Shown one piece after another: positions 52,704-64,000 of a stretch of DNA of 64,000 bases (within the stretch, counting starts at the first letter, position 1; every line of letters starts with the position of its first letter). The notes under the pieces were generated by a model that made no database searches, was not told the DNA's origin, and saw only the letters and a list, made by a program, of their open reading frames with translations. A program made the translations under genes and the position numbers. This DNA is from Rosellinia necatrix. Its lineage: Eukaryota; Ascomycota; Sordariomycetes; Xylariales; Xylariaceae. Where the stretch lies: the NCBI GenBank assembly GCA_021209875.1, contig JAGYVD010000005.1, positions 4,589,251-4,653,250 of the forward strand, read 5' to 3'.

Positions 52704-52888
52704 ATTTTTCCGGCTAGCTTTTTAAGCCTCACTACGTATTAAATTTAACGTTAAAAAATAAATATATGTTTGCTACACTTTTAGCTGCAGCTTTATATTA
52801 AAAAAAACCTGTATAAAGCTTACGCTCCCTTTTAAAATACATGCTATTTATACTACGCGATATGCCCTATTACTAATATAGAATAGCT
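52704..52888 (+). repeat. Direct repeat pair, copy 2 (less mutated)
   Basis: Retains GC-containing stretches such as CTACGCGATATGCCCTATTA where copy 1 reads all A and T. Confidence 0.65.
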
Positions 52889-55800
52889 TTTAAATCGCAA
52901 ATTAATAAACTAAAAACAACAGCTAATAATATTTACATATAAAAACAATTATTTAAACATATTATATATATATTTAACTATTTTTTAAATAATACGTTTA
53001 ATTTTTTTAAACTTATAAGCATGTTATATTATCGTACTTTATAATATATATTAAGCTTAGATATAAAAAACTTTAAAAAAATTACAGCAGAATATTTTAA
53101 ATTAATATAAGTTTTATTTAAAAATATGCCGCTGTTAAAACAACCTGGCTTAGACTAAAAAACTTTTAATTATTTTTTAAAATATTAAAAATGAGCTGAC
53201 GTTTTAATTAATACTTTATATAAAAATATAAAAACTATAAAAATATTTTTTAATTTAGTTTTAAAGTTAATTAAGCAGGTTTAAACGTTTTAAACTTTTA
53301 AAAATATTAATACTAAATTTTTAATAACGCAGAACTTAAAACCGCAGCTAATTAAAAATAATATTAAAACTAATGAAGCTGTAAATTAATTATTTAAAAT
53401 AAAGCTTGCGACTAAAATAAAAATAAAGCAGTTATATTAACTAATATTTAAATCGCTAGCATATAATATATAATTATAAATATTTTAAATAAATTAAATA
53501 TTATAAGTATTATATTTTTTTATATGTTTTATTAAATAAACACTTTTTTAAAAAAAGTAATAATTTAAACTTTTTATTAAATATTAAAACAACTTTTATA
53601 AGCGCTATAATAATAAAATACAAACAATAATTATTATTATAGTAAAACTATAATAATAATAACTTATTTAATTTTTTGGCTTAAATAGTTTTAATAATAA
53701 TAAAAATAATTATATTATATTAAGTTAATAAAAATAGTTTATATAAAATATAACAGCTAAAACAAAAAATATATATAAAAATTAAATAAAATAATATTAA
53801 TATTTTTAATTTAAAATAAAAAACTTTAATAATAAAAAATATAACTAATAAAAAAATATAATTTATATAAACGTTTATTTTTTAATAATTATATTAAGTT
53901 ATTATTAAAAAACAAAAATATTTAAACTTTAAACGTTTAATAAATAACTAATTTATTTAATTATTTATTAGCTGGCTTAGTTTTATTATAATAAAACAGC
54001 AAAGTTTATATAAGCAACCGTTATATTTAAAAAAGAAGCAGGCTTAAATATACTGCTTAAAAAACTAAAAAAAAAATTTAAAACATAAGCCGGTAAAACG
54101 TTTTAAAAGTTTATAAAAAAAATCTTATTTTAAAAATATCGCAGATAATTAAAACGTACTTTTTAGTTTATTTAACGTTAAATATAATAAATTAAAACTA
54201 TAAAAACATTATAAAAATAATAAAAACTTGTATAAAATTATAAAAATATTTACAACTAATAAAAACCTAATTTTAAATAATATCTAACTTTTAAATTAAA
54301 AAACTTTAGCTAATTATATACATAAAATAAAAACAGCTAACACAAGCTAAAATATAAAACTAAAAAATATATTTAAATATTAAACTAGAAATAATATTAA
54401 TAAATTTAATATTAACTATTAAAATAACACGTTAAAAAACTATAATTATAAACCTGATTAAAAAAAACGTTAATTAAATAACAGATATTTTAAAAATTAA
54501 AACTAGAACAGCTATAAACGTAGTTATAAATAATATTAAAACTAAAATAAGAATTATAACTAAAATAACAGCTGTAAAAACAGCCGCAAACGTTAGAACT
54601 AAAACTATAACAACTATTAAAAAATAAAAAACGATTAAAAATTAAAAGTTATAATTAAAAATATAACTAAAAATATAATTATAGTTATAATTAAAGTTAA
54701 AATTATAAATATTAAAATCGTAAAACTATAATTAAAATTAAAAAAACAATTAATGTTTATTTTATATATATTTTATAAATAGTAGTATAAATAAACAAAA
54801 ACTAAAAAATAATAATAAAAACGCGCGTTTTTTTATTTAGTATTAAACTTAGCTTTTATTTATTATTAATATTATTAAATTTATAAATTAAAAACTATTT
54901 TAAAATTATATATAAAAAGTATAATTTTTATATTAAATTAGAAAGAATTGTAATATTGTTTTTAATTGTACGTAAAAATATATTTATAAATACTGTTTTT
55001 AAAAACTATTTTTATATAATTAATTTTTAAACACCTGCAAAATTATACTAAAGCTAAAAAAAGCTTTGAAACAGACTAAAACTAAAAATAAAACTATTAA
55101 AAAAAAAAAATTAAATTATAACATATTAAAAATATGTTTTAATATAATATATAAAATAATTAATAATATTTTTAACAGCAAAATTTTTATAATTAAAATA
55201 TTAAATGTTAATAACAAATATAATATAAAGTTTTAATTAAATTATATATATCTGCGGATTAATACTAAACCGTTTTTAATTAAACAAGACTAATGAATTT
55301 ATAATAACTAAAATATTAAAAAACTATGATTAGCAAACTTTTTAAATATTTTAATATAAAAACAGCTTTAATTAAATTAAATTTATTATTTTAAAAATAA
55401 ATCGGTTAAATTTAAAAAAGCTAAGTTTATTTTTATATTAAAAGAATAAACAGAACTAAAAACTTTAAAAGATTTAAACATATAAAAAAAATAAGTTTTA
55501 AAAACTATTTAAAACTAAGAATATTATTTAATAATGACTTTTTATATTTATATAAAGCTATAATTAACTATAAATCTGAAATATTTATTTATTAAACTAA
55601 AAAATAAATAAATTTGTAATCTTATTTAATATATTTATTTGTAGTTATAAATACATGCAGAAAATTACTAGTTAAAAAGCCTGAAATTATAAAAGAGAAA
55701 AAAGCTTATTTTATAATAAAATATAAACTTTTATTAAATAATAAAAACTTTGTGTTATAGCTATATATAAAAATAATATATATAGCATAATTAACGCTAA

Positions 55801-56226
55801 AACTTTTAAAATAATACTAGTAGTAAATATTTTAATAAAAACTATTAAAATTTATAAAAGCATTAAGCTAGGTTAAATCTAAAAAAATAAAAATAGCGGA
55901 GTATATATAAGCTTATACAAATTAATAATAACAACTTTTGCAGTTATAGCTACCGCTTTATTATTAATAAAAACAGCTCTAGCTGAAACTAACAAATAAT
56001 TTTTAATAAATATAATTATTACAACTAATATAAAGTTTAAGCTAAATTTTTTATTAACTATAATAATAGTTAATATAATATTAAAGGTAAAAATAATCGT
56101 ATATTTAAATAAAATAAATTATACATTAAATGTTATAAAAACTTTTATGTTAAACGCGCAAATAAATAACACGTTTAATACTATATAAAAAAGTACTAAA
56201 TATAAAATAATACGTTTAAACGTAGC

Positions 56227-56485
56227 TGTAATGGGCTATGCCTAAAAGTACACTTATCAGAGTAGCAAATAAGGTCTATTTTCTAGCTAAGTAGTAGAAA
56301 TTATAAATAATATATGCGTAGCTTATAAAACGCAGTTTTATAAAGCTGGTCAGTTCTAATTATATTAGTCTAAGTTTAATAATTAGTTTATAAGCTATTT
56401 AATAATTGTTTAAAATAAAAATATATAATAGTTTGCTTATATTAGCTTGTGCGCCGATATTTTTTTATAAGCACTGCTTATAATA
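56227..56485 (-). repeat. LTR of the truncated inverted copy
   Basis: 259 bp, the same length as both LTRs of the full-length element. The + strand begins TGTAATGGGCTATGCC and ends GCACTGCTTATAATA. Confidence 0.8.
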
Positions 56486-59349
56486 TTACTTTTTTTTTTA
56501 TGTTTTTTTAAAAAATTCGCGGGCTAGTCGTAAATTATTTTATAGTTTTTATGCTTATATTTTAAGTTTATAAACAAAGTTTTTTTTTCGTTAAGTTTTT
56601 TTTTATTTATAAGTTTTAATTTATATATAAATATAGATTTTTATTAATTTAATCCGTTAAAATATTTTAACGCTGTTTATAAACGTTTTATAATATTATT
56701 TTTTTTATTTATTATTTACTAGTTTTTACATATTTTTTAACTGTTTTAAATACTTACGCGTAATTATTTTTTAAAATTTTACCGGGCTTTACTTTTTATT
56801 GTTTTATATATAGTTATATAAAGCTTTTAAGCTGCCTGCTTTTTTTTTTTTTTTAATAATAACTAGTTTTATAAGTTATTTTAATTTTTATAGTATTTTA
56901 ATTTATTATTTGAGCTGTTTATAAATTAATTTTATTTTATTTTATAAGCTGCTTAACGTTTTATTATTAATATTATATTTATTTTTTATTATTACAGCTA
57001 AGTTTTATTTTTATTTATATTCCGGCTAGTCTGTTAGTTTAGCCTGCTAGCGCAGCTATATTTTTTTCCTTATTAAAAATTAGCTTTAAGCCGTTTGCAA
57101 TTTTTTTATAAGTTAATTAAACGGTTGTTTTTTATTATATTAAAACAAGCTGTTTTTAGCTGTTATTTTTAGCCGTTGTTTTTATATTAATTCTGTTAAT
57201 AAAAAACAGAAATAATGTTTTTTTAGTTTTATCTGTTAACATTTTATTTTATTTTTTTTTTAATGCCTGGCGCTGCTTTTGTTTATTTATAAGCTTTATT
57301 AACTAAGTTCTAGCGTTATTTACGCTTTTTCTTTGCTTTTTGCCTGGTTTTTTTTTATTTTTTTTTATTTATTTTTAAAAGTTTTTTTTTTTTTAATTTT
57401 AAACTGTTTACGCGCTGCTTATAATAGTTTTAAAAGCTTTTTTTATTTGCTTTATTATAAGCTAGCTTTTTATTAATGCTTTATACAGCTTTTTTTTTTG
57501 CTCTGCTTATAAACGCGTTATATTATATATATGTTGCGTTAACAAATTAATAAATAATAATTTTTTAGTTTTTTATATTAATTAAGTTAATAATATATAT
57601 ATTTTTTTTCTGCAAGCTTATTATAAGCTAATTATAAAAAACACGGTATTATATATTATATATATTATATAAATAAATAAAAATATTTTAAAAAATTAGC
57701 TGCTGTTATAACTGTTTATATTTTATATTAACGTTATTTATAAGCAAGTTTTAATAATTTTAAACTATATTAAATATTTTTATAATTTTATTAAAAATAT
57801 TTATATATATAATAAATATATTTTTATAAGTTTTTTTTTATTAGCTGTTTATTACATGCTTATAAACTTTTAAACGGTTAAAATAAATTTATTAAAGCCT
57901 GTTTAAATTTTGTAAAATGTTTAGCTTATATTAACAAAATATTAAAAATAAGTTTTAATTTTATTAACTACTATTTATATTTAACTTATATATTATATAA
58001 GCAAAATTATTATTATTATTTAAAGCTTTATTAAACAGCTTTTTAAATAATAAAAAACTAAAGCTTGTTATATAAATATTTTGTCTGCTGCTTATATTTT
58101 TTTACGTATTATTTATATTTAATTAAAAAATCATAAAATGTTTTAAAAATAAATAATAATTTATATATTTTATTATAAATTGTAAAACTATTTATAAATT
58201 TTTTAAAAGCTGCTATTTTTTTATAAAAGTTTTTTTAAGTTTATATAAACCGCGCTAAAAACGCAAGGTTTATTTTAATATTAATTATAAACAGCTTAAA
58301 AAATAAACATAAGTCGGTTAAATTTTAAAATAATATAATAAACAGCTCAGCTGCAGCTGTTATTAATAAAACTTTAGCAGCTGCAGCTACGTTTTTTTTA
58401 TTAAATATATTAATTATTTTTATACTAGTTATAAATAAAGCTTAAAAAATTAAAGTTTAATAATAAAAATTAAAACAAATAAAATAGCTTAAGCGCTGCT
58501 TATATAATATTTATTATTATTTTATTTAAAGCTTATATAAAAATATAAAAATTAGCTAATTTTGTTTAATAGTTTTTTATAATTTTAAGTTATTTATAAT
58601 ATGTTTACAAGCTAAGTTTATTTATAATTAAAAATATAATATTTTATATTATTTATTTATTTTATTTATTATTGTTTTTATGTTTTATTATTAAGCTATG
58701 CTTTTTAATTTAATATTAAATTTATTATTATTTTATATCTTTTTTTTTTTTAAAACGGTCTACTGTTTAAATTTTTAAAGAGTTTTTAAAATCTTTTAAT
58801 AATTTTAACGTATTTTTTTTACGACTAGTTTACAAGCTTTTATATTTTTTTTAGTTTAATAAGCTTTTAATATTTTTTATTTTTATTTTGTATTTTTTAA
58901 ATTTTATTATTTATATAAAAAAAACTAGCTATTATTTAACGTTTAAAAACGCTAAAATCTGTTTTTAGGCAGCATATAAGCTCAATATAAAAACAATTAT
59001 TAATATTTTTAAAATATTTAATTTTAATATATAAAACCTGATTATTTTAATAATATAATTATATTAATTATTAAAATAGCTGCAGCGTTTATATGTTTTT
59101 AAAAAATAATTAAATAAAATCTCTGGTTTTAAAATTATTAGCTAGCACATGCTGCTTATTAACAGCTTTTTTTTAGTTTTATTATGTTATAGCTATAATT
59201 GTTTAAGTAAATTTTATATTATTTTTTAGCTTTTATATAAATATTTTAGCTAAAGTTTATTAGTTATAAACTAAACGCGTTAAACGTTTAATTATTAATA
59301 TACTAGTTATATAATACTTATAAATTATAAAAAAAAAACTTAGTTTAAT
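56227..59349 (-). mobile_element. 5'-truncated, inverted copy of the 37-44 kb LTR retrotransposon
   Basis: The reverse complement of this segment aligns with about 41.6-44.62 kb, giving a large inverted repeat with arms of about 3.1 kb separated by about 11.6 kb. It starts with a full 259-bp LTR (56227-56485) and runs through the internal 3' region. It stops near 59349, where similarity ends abruptly; the counterpart point is about 41605. The LTR end here keeps the CA terminus (TGTAATGGG on the + strand). Stops and transitions are everywhere. Confidence 0.8.
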
Positions 59350-59363
59350 TGCTCTTTGCTTTC

Positions 59364-59375
59364 GGGTTAGGGTTG
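59364..59375 (+). repeat. Short interstitial telomere-like motif
   Basis: GGGTTAGGGTTG lies about 15 bases beyond the truncation point of the inverted retroelement copy and has the same orientation as the terminal telomere. Confidence 0.5.
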
Positions 59376-59454
59376 CTACTACTGTTGGCTGTTGACTTAG
59401 TCAAAATTTTGCTGATTTTCTGCCATACAAAAAAGACTGGCCAATTAAAAGCCT

Positions 59455-59915
59455 AGGTTGCGTGTCGCTATCCCTGCTAGTTGCAGACCCGCAGGGCTGC
59501 ACCCAATAAAAACAACCGGTTACGTGTCGGTATCCCTGCCTGTAACAGGCCCGCAGCGCTGCACCCAATAAAAACAACCGGTTACGTGTCGCTATCCCTG
59601 CCTGTAACAGGCCCGCATCGCTGCACCCAATAAAAACGGCCGGTTACGTGTTGCTATCCCTGCCAGTCACCCACCTGCAGGACTGCACCCAATAAAAACA
59701 GCCGGTAACATGTCGGTATCCCTGCCAGTTACCCACCTGCAGGGCTGCACCCAATAAAAACAGCCAGTTACATATCGGTGTCCCTACTAGTCAGACCCAC
59801 AGGGATGCACCCAATAAAAACAGCCGGTAACATGTTGATATCCCAGGTAGCCACAGACCTGTAGAAATACAGCTTAATAAAACAGCCAGTTAAATGTTGT
59901 TATTTCTGCAGGTTA
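59455..59915 (+). repeat. 62-bp minisatellite, about seven full units and a decayed end
   Basis: GCTGCACCCAATAAAAAC recurs every 62 bases (near 59500, 59562, 59624, 59686, 59748), then at 60-61. Each unit also has TATCCCTGCC and an ACCGGTTACGTGT-like junction. Units 1-3 are nearly identical, units 4-6 are more divergent, and the distal ones are decayed (for example TATTTCTGCA). The array has near-normal GC content although AT-converted DNA lies on both sides. It is not coding. Confidence 0.9.
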
Positions 59916-59919
59916 AAGC

Positions 59920-60836
59920 AAATAATAAATTAAATAAATTAAATAAATTAAATAAATTAAATAAATTAAATAAATTAAATAAATTAAATAAATTAAATAA
60001 ATTAAATAAATTAAATAAATTAAATAAATTAAATAAATGCAATAAATGCAATAAATTCAATAAATTCAATAAATTCAATCAATTTAATAAATTTAATAAA
60101 TTTAATAAATGCAATAAATTAAATAAATTAAATAAATTAAATAAATTAAATAAATTAAATAAATTAAATAAATTAAATAAATTAAATAAATTAAATAAAT
60201 TAAATAAATTAAATAAATTAAATAAATTAAATAAATTAAATAAATTAAATAAATTAAATAAATTAAATAAATTAAATAAATTCAATAAATTAAATAAATT
60301 AAATAAATTAAATAAATTAAATAAATTCAATAAATTAAATAAATTAAATAAATACAATAAATTCAACAAATTAAATAAATTAAATAAAGGCAATAAATTA
60401 GATAAATTAAATAAATTAAATAAATTACAGAAATTTAAAAATGCATTAAATTCATTAAATTAAATAAATTCGATAAATTACATAAATTTAATAAAGGCAA
60501 TAAATTTATTAAATGAAATAAATTTAATAAATTACATAAATACAATACATTTAATAAATTAAATAAATGCAATAAATTCCATAAATTAAATAAATGCAAT
60601 ATATTCAACAAATTTAATAAATTTAATAAATACATTACATTCAATAAATACAATAAATTCAATAAATTAAATAAATGCAATAAATTCAATAAATTAAATA
60701 AATGCAATAAATGCAATAGATTCAAAAATGCAATAAATTCAATAAATTCAATAAATGCAATAAATTCAATAAATTCAATAAATTCAATAAATTAAATAAA
60801 TGCAATGAATAAAATGCATAAAATTTAATAAATTTA
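59920..60836. repeat. 9-bp tandem array, unit AAATAAATT and variants
   Basis: About 100 tandem units. Two nearly perfect AAATAAATT blocks are broken by variants with GCAATAAAT or TTCAATAAA, and variants dominate the distal third. Because the unit is nine bases long, both strands stay open for long stretches and give periodic Asn-Lys-Leu or Leu-Phe-Asn runs. These are not genes. Confidence 0.92.
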
Positions 60837-61034
60837 AGATTTTATTTTAATTAAACTATTTGATTGATTATGTTAATATTTTTAATTTTAAAAAGAAAAA
60901 AATAAAACTATATAAATAATTATAAAAATAAAAATAAATAAATTTTTAATTTATATAAAATTATATTAATATTAAAATATATATTAAAAATATTAATAAA
61001 AACATTATATATAATAATTAGTAAAGATTACTAA

Positions 61035-61182
61035 AAGTAGCATAGTATTATGTCTATAAAAATATAACGTAAAATTAAAAGAAAAAAGCTTCTAGTTTTG
61101 CAAAGACTAAAAGCTTTAAGCTAGTATTTTATTTAATTTATATAATTTTATTTAGCTAGCTGTACTAGCTAAATAAAAGGCT
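61035..61182 (+). repeat. Subtelomeric repeat, copy 2
   Basis: Aligns with copy 1 at 31485-31630. For example, CTAGTTTTGCAAAGACTAAAAGC here corresponds to a CCTGCAGGGACTAGAAGC core there. Confidence 0.75.
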
Positions 61183-62975
61183 TTAATGATATTAATAATA
61201 TTATTTTTATAATATATAAAAACAATATATAAATAATAATAAAATTATATTAAAAATAAACTTTTATATTTATAATTATAAACATTTTATATAAAAATAT
61301 AATTATAAATCTTTTTATATAAATTAAAAAACTAAAAATATATTTTTAATTAAAATTAAAAAAAATTGATATTTAAAATATATATAAAATATTAAATTAA
61401 TTTAAAAAAGCATATATAATTTTAAGTTTGTTTTACTTATATTTATTTATATAAAATAATAATATTAAATAAATATAAAAAAAGTAATTTTGTTTTAATA
61501 TTATTTTATTATATATATTAAAGTTATATAATAAAATAAAATTTAATTATATTTTTATATAAAGAAATAATTAAAAATAATATTATATTATTATAAATAG
61601 TTTTAATTATATAAAAATATATAATTTAATTAGCTTTAAATTAAAGTTTATGATTTTATTAAAAGTTATTATTATTATATGTAAAAATATATTTATATAA
61701 AATTACTTAAAATATTTTTATTTATATTTAATAATTATAATATTAATTATATTAATAAATTAAAACAATATATTCTATATAATAATATTTAAATAAATTA
61801 TATATAATATTCTTATTTATAAAATTCTATTTTTAAAATATTATTTAAATAAAAGATTTTAATTTATTATATAATAAATAATTTTATAAATTAAATTAAT
61901 TAATAATAATTTTTTAAAAGAAAGTTTTATAATTTCTTATATATTTTATTTAAATTAAAATATAAAACTTAAAATAATTATTGTTATAATATTTTTAATT
62001 ATATTTTTTATATATAAATATAAATAACAGGTGCACTATAAAAATATAAAATAGATATTATAAAAATAAAAGTCCAGCAAATTTAAGCTAAGCTAAAGTT
62101 TTATTTAAATATAAACTAAAGCTTATATATATAAAGCTAGGCCTAATTAAGTTGTACGTATAGCTACAAGCTATAGCACTTTAAGTAAAAAGCTTATATA
62201 AACGCTTTTTTTATATGCGTGTATTAATAAAAATTATTTAAAATTTTTAATATAAATATAAAACTTTATTTATTAACATAAATAAAAACTATTATTTAAA
62301 CAAATTAATACTTAAATAAATAATATTATTTTATTTTATAATAAAATAACAAAAGTTTATATTATTTTTTATTTTTTAAAAATATTTAAAATTTTGATTT
62401 TATATTAAACTTTTTAAACAAGTTTAAAGCTTTTAATAACATTTTATTAAATTTTAAATATATTATATTAATAATATTAAAAAAAACCTAAAGTTTTTTT
62501 AAAAAATAGTAATAAAACTAAATTTATACAGTTTAAATATATTTTAATATTTAAATTATTAAAACAATTATAATATTATATATTTAATAATAATTAATTT
62601 TAATATTAAAATAATATCAAGATATAATTTTATATTTTTATAACAAATTTAAGTTTTACATTTTAATAATAAAATTATATTTTAAAATTATATTGTTATA
62701 TTATTATGATTAAACTAAAAACTTTATTTAACATAATAAACTATAAAATATTTATTAATATAAATAATAAAAATTAATTATAAAAATTAGTTTTTATATA
62801 AAATTAAATAATGAATTTAAACCTTTGCTTTTATTTAATTTAAAAATACGTTTATTAATATAGTAATTTATTTATAATTATTTTATGATGTTTTAAACAA
62901 TATTGTAAAATAATATTTATTATAAGTTTAATTATTTTAATATATATATTATTCTTATAACATAATTAAAAAAAA

Positions 62976-63125
62976 AAAGCTTTTATCTAGCTAGCGCAGC
63001 TAACTAAATAAAAATTTTATAAATTAAATAAAATACTACTTTAAAGCTTTTAGTCTTAGAAAGACTAAATGCTTTTTAATTTTATATTACATTTTATAAA
63101 CTTAATACTATATTACTTTTAATAA
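62976..63125 (-). repeat. Subtelomeric repeat, copy 3 (inverted, near the telomere)
   Basis: The reverse complement aligns with copies 1 and 2. The + strand begins AGCTTTTATCTAGCTAGCGC and includes TTTTAGTCTTAGAAAGACT. It ends about 660 bases from the telomere. Confidence 0.7.
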
Positions 63126-63788
63126 TCTTTTATATTTTAATAATTATAATTAATATTTATTAATTTGCTTTTATTTAAAAATAAACCTTTTAATAAATAA
63201 ATATATAATATATTTTTATAATTTTATTTATATATATATTAATTCATATTTTAAATAATTTTAAAATTAAAAAATTATAATTTTATTTTTATATAAATTA
63301 AAATTTTAAACAATTTATTTTAAATATTAAAAAGTTTTATATATAAACAATAGCAAAAACATTAAACATTTTAAAAATCTATTATATAACTTGTTTTAAA
63401 ATATTTATTTTATTAATATAAAAGCTTTAAAATACGATGTTTAAAACTGTTTAATAAGTATATAATTATATAATATATATTTAATTTATATATATTATAT
63501 TTTATTTTATATTTATATAATATTAAAAATATTATTATTAAATTATAAAAAACTATAATAAATAATTATTTTAAATTTTATAACTTTTAAATTTTAACCT
63601 ATATTTATAGTTTTTAAAATATATTTTATTATTAAATTAATTATTTAAAAAAGTTTTAATATGAAAAATAATATTTATAAAAAAATAAACTTAGTTTAAT
63701 AATAAATAAAATAAAGTTTTAAAATTATTATTAAATTAATAAATTAATATAAAAGTTTATAATTTATTAAAATAAAATATTATAAACA

Positions 63789-64000
63789 TTAGGGTTAGGG
63801 TTAGGGTTAGGGTTAGGGTTAGGGTTAGGGTTAGGGTTAGGGTTAGGGTTAGGGTTAGGGTTAGGGTTAGGGTTAGGGTTAGGGTTAGGGTTAGGGTTAG
63901 GGTTAGGGTTAGGGTTAGGGTTAGGGTTAGGGTTAGGGTTAGGGTTAGGGTTAGGGTTAGGGTTAGGGTTAGGGTTAGGGTTAGGGTTAGGGTTAGGGTT
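63789..64000 (+). repeat. Telomere, (TTAGGG)n
   Basis: About 35 uninterrupted TTAGGG units run to the last base, G-rich strand towards the end, so this is a genuine right chromosome terminus. There are no variant units. The array joins AT-rich DNA directly, with no telomere-linked helicase gene in the 32 kb before it. Confidence 0.98.

Larger units (their letters stand above)
31230..63788. other. AT-rich, RIP-type mutated subtelomere
   Basis: From about 31.23 kb to the telomere the DNA is overwhelmingly A and T, rich in TpA and poor in open reading frames. Recognisable repeat copies inside it differ from each other mainly by C/T and G/A changes, and less-mutated islands survive locally. This is the picture left by repeat-induced point mutation (CpA to TpA in repeated DNA) in Pezizomycotina. 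Segments at about 32.2-36.8, 44.6-45.5, 52.9-56.2 and 60.9-63.8 kb carry no element I could delimit beyond the repeats listed separately. No protein-coding gene survives here. Confidence 0.9.

Noticed and set aside
59455..59915. Possible CRISPR-like array because of regular spacing
   Set aside because: The whole 62-bp unit is repeated, with no alternation of conserved repeat and unique spacer, and the genome is eukaryotic.
59894..60463. 189-residue reading frame of Asn-Lys-Leu repeats, with long open frames on the other strand too
   Set aside because: It is a by-product of a 9-bp tandem repeat whose period is a multiple of three. There are no gene signals.
31230..63788. Possible centromere
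   Set aside because: The AT-rich, transposon-filled character fits, but the region ends in a telomere and contains dispersed subtelomeric repeats, so a subtelomere is the simpler explanation.

Overview
The window is the right end of a chromosome of a filamentous ascomycete, most likely a Sordariomycete. The evidence is short GT-AG introns with CTAAC-type branch sites, a fused two-domain tryptophan synthase, a HET-domain gene, heavy AT conversion of repeats of the kind left by repeat-induced point mutation (RIP), and a terminal array of TTAGGG running to the last base. The species cannot be named from the sequence alone.

Layout. Bases 1-7409 hold microsatellites and no convincing gene. Bases 7410-21258 form a compact housekeeping block: RXT3 (+; Rpd3L histone deacetylase subunit, read in three frames), an SDH assembly factor SDHAF4 (-), bifunctional tryptophan synthase (+, four exons), mitochondrial ribosomal protein bL28/MRPL24 (-), an unrecognised conserved-looking protein (+, two exons) and mitochondrial aspartate aminotransferase (-, six exons, two of them only 10 and 3 nt). 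Neighbours alternate between convergent and divergent pairs. Bases 21259-28980 are gene-poor, with one Ser/Thr/Pro-rich single-pass membrane protein (-). The last gene is a three-exon HET-domain protein (+, 28981-31102).

At about 31.23 kb the composition switches abruptly to very AT-rich DNA that continues to the telomere. Within it I resolve a full-length 7.4-kb LTR retrotransposon (37223-44624) with 259-bp LTRs and a perfect 5-bp target duplication, a second LTR element (about 45506-52204), a 5'-truncated inverted copy of the first (56227-about 59349), a 62-bp minisatellite (about 59455-59915), a 9-bp repeat array (about 59920-60836), a repeat of about 150 bp with copies at both margins of the region, and a 212-bp telomere (63789-64000). 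Paired copies differ mainly by C/T and G/A changes.

The genes do not form one pathway. Tryptophan synthase and aspartate aminotransferase both belong to amino-acid metabolism, and a consensus cross-pathway-control (Gcn4/CPC1) site lies upstream of the tryptophan synthase gene. SDHAF4, bL28m and aspartate aminotransferase all work in mitochondria. RXT3 and aspartate aminotransferase contain single-base insertions relative to their expected reading frames, which more likely reflects long-read consensus errors than gene death.
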